NCBI GenBank assembly: GCA_015264885.1
Contig: JABZYY010000040.1
Location: forward strand, 1 to 9,296
DNA: 9,296 nt
Direction of reading: 5' to 3'
Source of the DNA: Streptococcus sp.
Lineage (GTDB): Bacteria > Bacillota > Bacilli > Lactobacillales > Aerococcaceae
The notes below the pieces were generated by a model that saw nothing but the letters and a program-made list of their open reading frames with translations, was not told the DNA's origin and made no database searches. Shown here piece after piece: positions 1 through 6,460 of this stretch. The position numbers and the translations under genes were made by a program. Position 1 is the stretch's first letter. Every line of letters starts with the position of its first letter.

Positions 1-1
1 A

Positions 2-30
2 TTTATAACAAGTGTGCTTCGTGGTATACT
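2..30 (+). promoter_or_regulatory. Promoter of the DUF1310-like gene
   Basis: TTTATA (2-7) lies 17 bases before TATACT (25-30). TGG directly before the -10 box makes it an extended -10. A start of transcription near 37 would leave a leader of about 30 bases. The same layout recurs at 461-489. Confidence 0.6.
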
Positions 31-65
31 ATGAAAAATAAGATATCGTTTCAAAAGGATGGGAA

Positions 66-458
66 TTGAAATTGAAAAAGATGACAAGAGTACTTTTAGC
101 ACTTTTTGTAGTTGTGGGCTTAGTAGTTGGTGGATATACAATAATGGGAATAGTTCGCCATAATGAGATGAGTCAAATCGTTAAGAGTGAAGAAGTTGAA
201 CAGATATATTTGAAAGTATTAACATGGATTGACCCTGATGCTCTAACCGAAAAAGGAAAAATACAAAAATATACAATTTACTCATTTAAGAAAATACCAA
301 CAGGCGGAATCTTTGTTTATCTTTATGTTAATGACAATAAAGATTATACAATCTCCTTTAACCTTTATAAGGATTATAATACTGGTAAGATTGAATATGG
401 TGGAGGTAGTTGGTCACCGGAGTTGGTTGAATTTGTAAAAAGTAAAAAAGCTGAGTAA
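66..458 (+). CDS. Small membrane-anchored protein, DUF1310-like
   Basis: This 130-residue protein has a basic N-terminus (MKLKKMTR), one hydrophobic segment at about residues 9-29 and a hydrophilic domain after it. It has no cysteine, so it is not a lipoprotein. The soluble part, with KGKIQKY (63-69), PTGGIFVYLYVN (78-89) and a C-terminal YGGG.SWSPEL stretch (111-120), resembles my memory of DUF1310, a family of about 125-residue proteins of unknown function in Lactobacillales and their phages. The likely start is TTG at 66, because AAGG at 55-58 sits 7 bases before it; TTG at 72 and ATG at 81 are spaced worse. The domain probably faces outside, by the positive-inside rule. DUF1310 genes often occur in tandem, so another copy may lie left of the window. 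Function is unknown. Confidence 0.72.
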   Translation: MKLKKMTRVLLALFVVVGLVVGGYTIMGIVRHNEMSQIVKSEEVEQIYLKVLTWIDPDALTEKGKIQKYTIYSFKKIPTGGIFVYLYVNDNKDYTISFNLYKDYNTGKIEYGGGSWSPELVEFVKSKKAE

Positions 459-460
459 AG

Positions 461-489
461 TTTATATAGAGAACATTGTACGGTATACT
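461..489 (+). promoter_or_regulatory. Promoter of the 61-residue protein gene
   Basis: TTTATA (461-466), a 17-base spacer and TATACT (484-489). The 11 bases GGTATACTATG at 482-492 are identical to 23-33, and both are followed by one base and AAAA. The TG of the extended -10 is absent here (CGG instead of TGG). The promoter begins 3 bases after the preceding stop codon, so the small gene can be expressed independently. Confidence 0.6.
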
Positions 490-534
490 ATGCAAAAAGA
501 AGGAAAGTTAACAATTAAAAGGGAGAGATAACAG

Positions 535-720
535 ATGGAACTATTAAGAATTTTTGGAGATCAATTTATTAATGACTTTATCATTAATTTTGGCGTTGGG
601 ACTTTATTATGTTTGGCCTTCTTTCTAGCAGTTGTTTACACGGTTATAAAGGTAATTATGGTGCAAGAATCGAATCGCACAACGAATGTGGATGAATCAA
701 AAAAGGCAAACAAAAAATAA
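535..720 (+). CDS. Small single-pass membrane protein, unknown function
   Basis: A 61-residue protein with a short N-terminal region (MELLRIFGDQFINDFIIN), one strongly hydrophobic segment at about residues 20-43, and a polar tail ending in KKANKK. GGGAGAG at 521-527 lies 7 bases before the ATG, which supports the start. No signal-peptidase or lipobox motif is evident. The gene follows the DUF1310-like gene with its own near-identical promoter and ends just before a strong terminator. I do not recognise a family. A holin-like, toxin-like or membrane-regulatory peptide would all fit this shape, and nothing in the sequence chooses between them. The good ribosome binding site, promoter and terminator make it a real gene with fair probability. 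Confidence 0.6.
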   Translation: MELLRIFGDQFINDFIINFGVGTLLCLAFFLAVVYTVIKVIMVQESNRTTNVDESKKANKK

Positions 721-734
721 TGGAAAATAAAAAT

Positions 735-780
735 AAGCACTAATCCAATCCGATTTGCGGAGCGATTAGTGCTTTTCTTT
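735..780. terminator. Bidirectional terminator between convergent genes
   Basis: AAGCACTAATC (735-745) pairs with GATTAGTGCTT (764-774), and an inner TCCG/CGGA stem (749-752 with 758-761) continues the hairpin. TTTTCTTTT follows on the plus strand. The minus strand reads into TTATTTTTATTTT. The stop codon of the minus-strand gene (766-768) lies inside the stem. Confidence 0.85.
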
Positions 781-1029
781 TGGTTCTTTATCATCTAGTG
801 AATCCTCGTCATCGGGAAGATTCTCGATGAGGTTAGCGAGTTTTTTCAACTCGTTGTAGGTGCGAAGCATGTTGATACTTGTTACGATGCTTGTCGTTGC
901 GAATAGACAGCAGAATAATGTGATAAAGTCAAATCCATTTCCAGGATAATGCGTCGTTGCTAGAAAGATAAAGAAGACGGCTAATATGATTTCAAAATAT
1001 AGTTTTCTAAAGAAACTTTTTCGTGTCAT
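766..1029 (-). CDS. Small two-TM membrane protein, unknown function
   Basis: An 87-residue protein with a basic N-terminus (MTRKSFFRK), two hydrophobic segments at about residues 11-26 and 35-53, and a charged tail (PDDEDSLDDKEPKEKH) that should be cytoplasmic. I chose the ATG at 1029: AGGAAAGG on the minus strand ends about 9 bases before it, whereas the upstream in-frame ATG at 1038 directly abuts that ribosome binding site; the longer form would add MIA. It is divergent from groES and convergent with the 61-residue gene. No family is recognised. The acidic tail could bind a partner, but that is a guess. Confidence 0.65.
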   Translation of the reverse strand: MTRKSFFRKLYFEIILAVFFIFLATTHYPGNGFDFITLFCCLFATTSIVTSINMLRTYNELKKLANLIENLPDDEDSLDDKEPKEKH

Positions 1030-1052
1030 AGCAATCATCCTTTCCTGTCAAA

Positions 1053-1081
1053 ATCTTACAAAATTCCAGACAAATAAGCAA
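1053..1081 (-). promoter_or_regulatory. Putative promoter of the two-TM protein gene
   Basis: On the minus strand TTGCTT (1081-1076) is followed after 17 bases by TAAGAT (1058-1053). The boxes are imperfect (3/6 and 4/6), but the spacing and a leader of about 17 bases fit the chosen start at 1029. Confidence 0.4.
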
Positions 1082-1091
1082 GTATTTATTC

Positions 1092-1120
1092 TTGATTTTT
1101 CCTGACCAAATGAGTATCAT
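1092..1120 (+). promoter_or_regulatory. groES-groEL promoter
   Basis: TTGATT (1092-1097), a 17-base spacer and TATCAT (1115-1120) form a vegetative sigma-A type promoter. Transcription should begin near 1127, so the CIRCE operator lies at the very start of the transcript. This is the usual arrangement for HrcA repression. Confidence 0.75.
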
Positions 1121-1131
1121 AAAACTATGAG

Positions 1132-1158
1132 TTAGCACTCAGTGTTTTTGAGTGCTAA
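1132..1158 (+). promoter_or_regulatory. CIRCE operator (HrcA binding site)
   Basis: TTAGCACTC (1132-1140), nine bases, then GAGTGCTAA (1150-1158): a perfect match to the CIRCE consensus TTAGCACTC-N9-GAGTGCTAA. HrcA bound here represses groES-groEL until heat stress titrates GroEL, which HrcA needs for activity. This is established for Firmicutes. hrcA itself is not in this window. Confidence 0.97.
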
Positions 1159-1180
1159 AAAAGATGAAGGAGGATTTCAT

Positions 1181-3084
<1,904 letters not shown>

Positions 3085-3086
3085 TC

Positions 3087-3124
3087 AAAGAGGGGTGAAA
3101 GTTTTTCACCCCTCTTTTTCTTTT
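3087..3124 (+). terminator. Terminator of groES-groEL
   Basis: AAAGAGGGGTGAAA (3087-3100) pairs perfectly with TTTCACCCCTCTTT (3104-3117) around a 3-base loop, then TTTTTCTTTT. It starts 3 bases after the groEL stop codon. This is a strong intrinsic terminator. Confidence 0.95.
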
Positions 3125-3218
3125 AGTTACAATAAAACACCGAAAGGTGCTTACTAAAAAAAAGAACTTCGTTCAAAACTTCGAACACTGAAGGATTTGT
3201 TTATAATAGCTGTAATGG

Positions 3219-3241
3219 GACAACGGTTCGAGCCTGTCGTC
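3219..3241 (+). other. Small hairpin with a T-loop-like sequence
   Basis: GAC-a-ACGG, loop TTCGAGC, CTGT-c-GTC: 7 pairs including one G-T wobble, and one A/C mismatch. The seven-base loop fits the tRNA T-loop consensus TTCRANY. No acceptor, D or anticodon arms exist around it, so it is not a tRNA. GAC at the base competes with the outer stem for G3219. It may be chance. Confidence 0.45.
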
Positions 3242-3261
3242 TCTCACCTCAAAAGCCTCAA

Positions 3262-3294
3262 AGGAGCCGTACGGAATGACTTCCTACGGCTCCT
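3262..3294. other. Strong GC-rich hairpin in the centre of the inverted repeat
   Basis: AGGAGCCGTA (3262-3271) pairs with TACGGCTCCT (3285-3294) without mismatch. After a single bulged C, GGAA pairs with TTCC around a TGAC loop. AATTCGCATTTTGTG follows, which is not a proper T-tract, so this is not a standard terminator. It is the most GC-rich and most stable part of the intergenic block. Confidence 0.8.
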
Positions 3295-3340
3295 AATTCG
3301 CATTTTGTGTTATTCCCCATTACTGCTACTATAAAATCCT

Positions 3341-3395
3341 TCGTGTTCTCCGTTTTGAACATTTTTTTGGGAGCTTCTTATAAAAAGAGAGTGGA
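3341..3395. repeat. Direct repeat copy 1 (right arm of the inverted repeat plus flank)
   Basis: This 55-base stretch matches 3425-3479 at 50 of 55 positions without gaps. It begins inside the right arm and runs 35 bases past it, ending in TTATAAAAAGAGAGTGGA. GCTACT just upstream (3325-3330) is also shared (3417-3422), so the duplication probably began there and copy 2 lost about 8 bases. It carries a promoter-like TTGAAC (3355-3360), an 18-base spacer and TATAAA (3379-3384). Confidence 0.85.
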
Positions 3396-3424
3396 ATAGA
3401 GAGGATAGAGGAAAGTGCTACTCC

Positions 3425-3479
3425 TCGTGTTCTTCGTTTTGAACACTTTTTTGGGTGATGCTTATAAAAAGAGAGTGGA
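3425..3479. repeat. Direct repeat copy 2
   Basis: This is the second copy, offset by exactly 84 bases. The promoter-like boxes TTGAAC (3439-3444) and TATAAA (3463-3468) are both kept, although 3 of the 5 differences fall in the spacer between them. Only 10 bases lie between the end of this copy and the terminator stem at 3490. Confidence 0.85.
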
Positions 3480-3489
3480 TACGAGAATG

Positions 3490-3524
3490 AAAATAAGACC
3501 AACAGTGATGTTGGTCTTATTTTT
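3490..3524. terminator. Terminator of the SUKH gene, probably bidirectional
   Basis: A 15-base-pair perfect stem, AAAATAAGACCAACA (3490-3504) with TGTTGGTCTTATTTT (3509-3523), closes a GTGA tetraloop. It lies 5 bases beyond the SUKH stop codon. The plus strand ends in TTATTTTT, and the minus strand reads TTATTTTCATTCTC, so both directions are possible. Confidence 0.85.
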
Positions 3525-3528
3525 GTGG

Positions 3529-4233
3529 TTATGATAATAGGGCTTTGCAGTGCGCGTATTCTGGATAAGAAGAGAATTCTGCACTGAGGAAGTCTTCGAT
3601 AAAGGCGAAGCGATCTTTATATAGTGAACGAACGGCGTCGGACTCTGTATGCTCTAAGGCATAGGCTGTTTGCTGCAAAAAGAGTTGTGGATGGGTGTCT
3701 TGCAAGATTTCAAGGAGGCCCTCAAGTGTATCAGGGTTTTCCTGCCCGATTTGTTGCAGCAAGGTATGGATGGAAATCCAATCTTTCATATCATACGTTA
3801 TGTCTTCAGTTGTTACTTCCAGCTGAGAGAGGAAATCGTCGAAAGAGTTTGCCACTTCGAGCCACTGATCCATTTCAACGTCAATCAGACGGATGCTAGG
3901 TTCCCGTTCAATACCGTTTTGATAATCGAAGGCGTAGTAGACAGGTCCGTCTTGGAAAAAGACTACGAAGTACTCGGGCAACCCTGTCACTTCTGGAGAC
4001 CATGCAGCATCCAGAATGCTTGGGAAATAAGGGCCTTCTGAGTAGCCACTCAGTCCATTACAGAGGGCGTAGTCGAGGCCAAAGCGCGTTGGTTCCACCG
4101 TTGTGATTTTAGTGTTCGTGAAGAATCCGGCGCCATTTTGAATAAGAAAATCCACGTAGCTTTGTGGCAATGGAAAACGGGGAAAATTCTCTATCGTCTG
4201 TGGAATCGGCGAGAATAACTGTTGCTGAATCAT
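3529..4233 (-). CDS. SMI1/KNR4 (SUKH) domain protein, possible immunity protein
   Basis: A 234-residue soluble protein with no signal peptide. Residues of about 15-138 look like a SUKH domain: LPQSYVDFLIQNGAGFF (22-38), the central strands PEYFVVFFQDGPVYYAFDYQNG (86-107), then EPSIRLIDVEMDQW and the closing helix VANSFDDFLSQL (127-138). The last 95 residues are helical and acidic, and I do not recognise them. In bacteria SUKH proteins often neutralise contact-dependent or polymorphic toxins, but many are solitary and uncharacterised. I chose ATG 4233 because AAAGGAG on the minus strand lies 4 bases before it, a rather short gap; upstream in-frame codons have no binding site. It stands alone, divergent from lemA, with no toxin gene in the window. 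Family assignment is fairly sure; the role is inferred. Confidence 0.78.
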   Translation of the reverse strand: MIQQQLFSPIPQTIENFPRFPLPQSYVDFLIQNGAGFFTNTKITTVEPTRFGLDYALCNGLSGYSEGPYFPSILDAAWSPEVTGLPEYFVVFFQDGPVYYAFDYQNGIEREPSIRLIDVEMDQWLEVANSFDDFLSQLEVTTEDITYDMKDWISIHTLLQQIGQENPDTLEGLLEILQDTHPQLFLQQTAYALEHTESDAVRSLYKDRFAFIEDFLSAEFSSYPEYAHCKALLS

Positions 4234-4314
4234 GGGGCTCCTTTCTACTGCAAAATCCGTCTTAGGATGGATGCAGAAAAATTTACGTTTTGCTACTCTA
4301 TCTTTACCTACTAT

Positions 4315-4345
4315 TTTACACACAAATAGGAAAATATGGTACAAT
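4315..4345 (+). promoter_or_regulatory. lemA-htpX promoter
   Basis: TACAAT (4340-4345) is preceded by TGG, an extended -10. The best -35 is TTTACA (4315-4320, 5/6), with a long spacer of 19 bases that the extended -10 could tolerate. Predicted leader about 27 bases. Confidence 0.55.
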
Positions 4346-4378
4346 GAGGGTATTAAATCTAAAGGAGAGTGTCACAAA

Positions 4379-4939
4379 ATGACAGTAGTATGGATTGTAT
4401 TAGGAGTCTTAGCAGTAATTGTTCTATGGGCAATGTTTGCTTACAACGGACTTGTACAACAAAAAAACTGGGTTCAAGAAGCTTGGGCGCAAATCGATGT
4501 TCAATTACAACGTCGTAACGACTTAGTTCCAAACCTTGTTGAAACAGTAAAAGGTTACGCAAAACACGAACAAGAAACATTAACTCAAGTAATTGCGATG
4601 AGAAACCAAATTGCAAACATGGGTAGCGATGTTTCACCACAAGAAAAAATGGAAGCATCTAACCAATTATCAGGTGCTTTAAAAACTATTTTCGCTTTAG
4701 CTGAAAGCTATCCTGATTTAAAAGCGAACGACAGCTTCTTAAACTTACAAGAAGAATTGACAAACACAGAGAACAAAATCTCTTACGCTCGTCAATTATA
4801 CAATTCAAGTGTTGCGAGATATAACATCTCTATTCAATCAATTCCAACAAACATTATTGCTGGTTTTGGTGGATTCACTAAAGAAGAAATGTTAGAAACT
4901 CCAGTTGAAGCTCGTAAAGTTCCTGAAGTGAAATTTTAA
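4379..4939 (+). CDS. lemA: LemA family membrane protein
   Basis: A 186-residue protein with an N-terminal transmembrane anchor (about residues 3-22) and a long helical domain. Family landmarks are YNGLVQQKNWVQEAWAQIDVQ (22-42), RRNDLVPNLVETVKGYAKHE (45-64), FALAESYPDLKAN (105-117), LQEELTNTENKISYARQLYN (123-142) and the ending IPTNIIAGFGGF (155-166). LemA proteins are anchored by the N-terminal helix; their biochemical role is unknown. The start is ATG 4379, with AAAGGAG at 4361-4367, an 11-base gap; an in-frame extension back to 4232 overlaps the SUKH start and promoter and is unlikely. htpX follows after 33 bases, and this gene pair is common in Firmicutes. Confidence 0.95.
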   Translation: MTVVWIVLGVLAVIVLWAMFAYNGLVQQKNWVQEAWAQIDVQLQRRNDLVPNLVETVKGYAKHEQETLTQVIAMRNQIANMGSDVSPQEKMEASNQLSGALKTIFALAESYPDLKANDSFLNLQEELTNTENKISYARQLYNSSVARYNISIQSIPTNIIAGFGGFTKEEMLETPVEARKVPEVKF

Positions 4940-4972
4940 TTGACAGTTCATTAGTAGGGAGGGAGTGCTAGG

Positions 4973-5866
4973 ATGTTATACCAACAAATTGCTTCCAACA
5001 AACGCAAAACGCTGGTCGTGATTGCGTTGTACATGGCGCTCTTCATTGCAGTAGGTATCGGAATTGGATATTATGCTTTACGCAGTGTCGTCGCTGGGGT
5101 CATTATCGCCCTTGTTGCAGGTGGGTTATATTCAATGATGATGATTGCAAATGCGACTAATGTAGTGATGCAATTAAACCATGCCAAAGAAATTACAGAT
5201 AAAAATCAAGCACCAATGATTTGGAATATCGTGAGCGATATGGCCATGATCGCAAAAGTACCAATGCCACGTATCTTTATTATCGAGGACGAATCTCCAA
5301 ACGCGTTTGCGACAGGAAGTTCTCCAGAAAAAGCAGCCGTGGCGGTTACAACAGGGTTATTAGAACGATTGAATCGTGAAGAACTCGAAGGGGTTATTGC
5401 CCACGAGTTTGGACACATTCGTAACTATGACGTTCGCCTTCAAACAATTGCGATTGCGCTTGGTGCCGTGATTGCCATGCTCGTCCAATTCGGAAGTCGC
5501 ATGATGTTCTGGGGTGGCGGTAGTAGAGACCGAGATGATGATGACAACGGTGGTAGCGCAAATGCCATTTTCATGGTCATCGGTTTAATCGCGATGATTC
5601 TTGGACCATTTATGTCGACGATTCTACAATTGGCCTTGTCACGAAATCGTGAGTACTTAGCAGATGCGTCAGCAGTGGAATTCACACGAAATCCATACGG
5701 ACTTATCTCTGCGCTTACGAAGATTTCAGAAGCTCCGCCAATGACGGAAGCCGACAAGAAGAGTGCGGCGTTATATATCTCAAATCCATTTGGGGAAGAA
5801 GGAGATTCGCTCTTCTCAACGCACCCATCAACGGCCAATCGTATTAAACGATTAGAAAAAATGTAG
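4973..5866 (+). CDS. htpX: Membrane zinc metalloprotease HtpX
   Basis: HtpX is an M48-family protease that degrades misfolded membrane proteins, with its active site on the cytoplasmic face. The 297-residue protein has two N-terminal TM segments (about 14-35 and 37-60) and two later ones (about 155-174 and 197-220). The zinc motif HEFGH is at 144-148 with catalytic Glu145; the third ligand is expected in [15 protein letters not shown] (223-237), probably Glu227. [15 protein letters not shown] (101-115) is the conserved strand before the active site. Between TM3 and TM4 is a Gly/Asp-rich loop ([14 protein letters not shown], 181-194). The start is ATG 4973, with AGGGAGGGAG about 7 bases upstream. 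It is co-transcribed with lemA and ends at its own terminator. No CIRCE element is seen upstream. Confidence 0.97.
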   Translation: MLYQQIASNKRKTLVVIALYMALFIAVGIGIGYYALRSVVAGVIIALVAGGLYSMMMIANATNVVMQLNHAKEITDKNQAPMIWNIVSDMAMIAKVPMPRIFIIEDESPNAFATGSSPEKAAVAVTTGLLERLNREELEGVIAHEFGHIRNYDVRLQTIAIALGAVIAMLVQFGSRMMFWGGGSRDRDDDDNGGSANAIFMVIGLIAMILGPFMSTILQLALSRNREYLADASAVEFTRNPYGLISALTKISEAPPMTEADKKSAALYISNPFGEEGDSLFSTHPSTANRIKRLEKM

Positions 5867-5871
5867 AAATT

Positions 5872-5896
5872 AGACTGGGGGCTCCTCAGTCTTTTT
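5872..5896 (+). terminator. Terminator of lemA-htpX
   Basis: AGACTGGGG (5872-5880) pairs with CCTCAGTCT (5884-5892), with one G-T wobble, around a GCT loop. TTTTT follows. It starts 6 bases after the htpX stop codon. Confidence 0.85.
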
Positions 5897-5943
5897 GCTT
5901 TCAGAAAGTAAAACTTTATGCGATAAGGAAAGAGGTTAGGCAG

Positions 5944-6249
5944 ATGTCGTTAATTCGAAAAAATGTACTACTGGAAGAGGGAACGTTCTTTTATTATCTA
6001 CATGAGGAAAGCCTCTTTCACGAAGAATCTTATAAGGAATTATGTGCGTATATTGAAGGGTTGGAATCTATTTCATTAGAGGACTTTAAAGATCTTGTTT
6101 TTCTTCATCACCAATTGATTCGTCATTTAGTGTATCATTTTGACCCTGTGGATATTGTTGAATTAAAGAGCTTTCCAAAAGATTATTGGGAAGTGATTGA
6201 AAGAATAGACATTGCGGTGAAAAGAATCACTCAGAAAGTCAAATGCTAA
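5944..6249 (+). CDS. Hypothetical 101-residue cytoplasmic protein
   Basis: A small acidic, mostly helical protein without membrane segments. Notable runs are FFYYLHEESLFHEESYKELCAYIEGL (15-40, read as landmarks), a His-rich LHHQLIRHLVYHFDP (54-68) and VELKSFPKDYWEVIERI (72-88). The start ATG 5944 has AGAGG at 5931-5935, 8 bases upstream. The HFDP..D..ELK.FP..Y...IERI pattern recalls small immunity-like proteins of Firmicutes, but this is a faint resemblance from memory and no family can be named. No clear -35/-10 pair precedes it; leaky read-through past the htpX terminator may contribute. It has its own downstream terminator, so it is a monocistronic unit. Confidence 0.7.
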   Translation: MSLIRKNVLLEEGTFFYYLHEESLFHEESYKELCAYIEGLESISLEDFKDLVFLHHQLIRHLVYHFDPVDIVELKSFPKDYWEVIERIDIAVKRITQKVKC

Positions 6250-6275
6250 GAATAGGTACTCCAATAGAAGGGTAG

Positions 6276-6310
6276 AAAGAGAGTTGAAGAAATCATTTCA
6301 ACTCTTTTTT
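6276..6310 (+). terminator. Terminator of the 101-residue protein gene
   Basis: AGAGTTGAA (6280-6288) pairs with TTCAACTCT (6297-6305), loop of 8 bases, followed by TTTTT. Flanking AAAG/TTTT pairing (6276-6279) extends the stem. Confidence 0.88.
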
Positions 6311-6370
6311 GCGTATAAAGGGTGGAGACTCTACTTTAGAATGTTGCTAAATTGTTACAGAAGAAAGCGG

Positions 6371-6429
6371 TTCACAAAGAAAAATGTAATCTAATATACA
6401 TGTTTTAGTAGAAAGAAATCCTTTATAAT
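6371..6429 (+). promoter_or_regulatory. Candidate promoter region of the 255-residue protein gene
   Basis: TTCACA (6371-6376) with an 18-base spacer to TATACA (6395-6400) is one option. A perfect TATAAT (6424-6429) is the other, but it has no good -35 at 17 bases. Transcription from TATAAT would begin near 6436 and give a leader of about 25 bases. I cannot decide between them. Confidence 0.4.
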
Positions 6430-6460
6430 GGAACATGATAAACTCTATGGAGGTGAGACT

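Larger units (their letters stand above)
3171..3360. repeat. 190-bp imperfect inverted repeat (MITE-like element or structured RNA)
   Basis: The left arm 3171-3219 pairs with the right arm 3316-3360 in six blocks: GTTCAAAAC with GTTTTGAAC, GAACAC with GTGTTC, GAAGGATTT with AAATCCTTC, TATA with TATA, TAGC with GCTA, and GTAATGGG with CCCATTAC. That is 40 base pairs, interrupted by a 3x3 internal loop, a 1-base and a 3-base bulge and two single mismatches. The 96-base centre folds into two more hairpins, so the whole makes a Y shape. TATAAT (3202-3207) in the left arm could be a -10 box. A palindromic short interspersed element and a non-coding RNA are both possible; I recognise no named family. 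Confidence 0.8.
3125..3528. other. Gene-free structured intergenic block
   Basis: About 440 bases separate groEL from the SUKH gene, and I see no credible coding sequence on either strand. The block contains a small CACC-GAAA-GGTG hairpin (3138-3149), a 190-base inverted repeat, two internal hairpins, a 55-base direct repeat and a terminator hairpin next to the SUKH stop. Each is listed separately. The density of pairing is far above what an ordinary spacer shows. Confidence 0.8.

Noticed and set aside
490..531. 13-codon leader peptide before the 61-residue gene.
   Set aside because: Its ATG overlaps the -10 box, so it would not be on the transcript, and it has no ribosome binding site.
535..720. 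Type I toxin of a toxin-antitoxin pair.
   Set aside because: Size and hydrophobicity fit, but no antisense RNA promoter or overlapping convergent small transcript can be seen.
1046..1062. CtsR-like tandem TGTCAAA-ATC-TTACAAA upstream of groES.
   Set aside because: The second half matches the heptad RGTCAAA at only 4 of 7 positions, and the site overlaps the minus-strand promoter rather than the groES promoter.
1142..1180. Upstream TTG start for GroES adding 13 residues.
   Set aside because: It would lie inside the CIRCE element and add residues absent in the family; the ATG at 1181 has an ideal AAGGAGG.
3219..3241. tRNA gene, from the T-arm-like loop.
   Set aside because: No acceptor stem, D-arm, anticodon arm or CCA-compatible 3' end can be placed around it.
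3171..3360. 6S RNA or SRP RNA as identity of the inverted repeat.
   Set aside because: The length would suit 6S RNA, but part of the element is duplicated next to it, the branched centre is unlike the 6S bubble, and no SRP GGAA/AGCA-type core is present.
3341..3479. CRISPR array from the direct repeats.
   Set aside because: There are only two imperfect copies, each 55 bases and part of a larger duplication, without spacers or cas genes.
3624..4041. Two overlapping open frames on the plus strand opposite the SUKH gene.
   Set aside because: They have no ribosome binding site or protein-like composition and lie wholly within the well-supported minus-strand SUKH gene.
4232..4378. N-terminal extension of LemA by 49 residues.
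   Set aside because: It would start within the SUKH gene, cross the predicted promoter, and place extra sequence before a typical LemA membrane anchor; the ATG at 4379 has a ribosome binding site.
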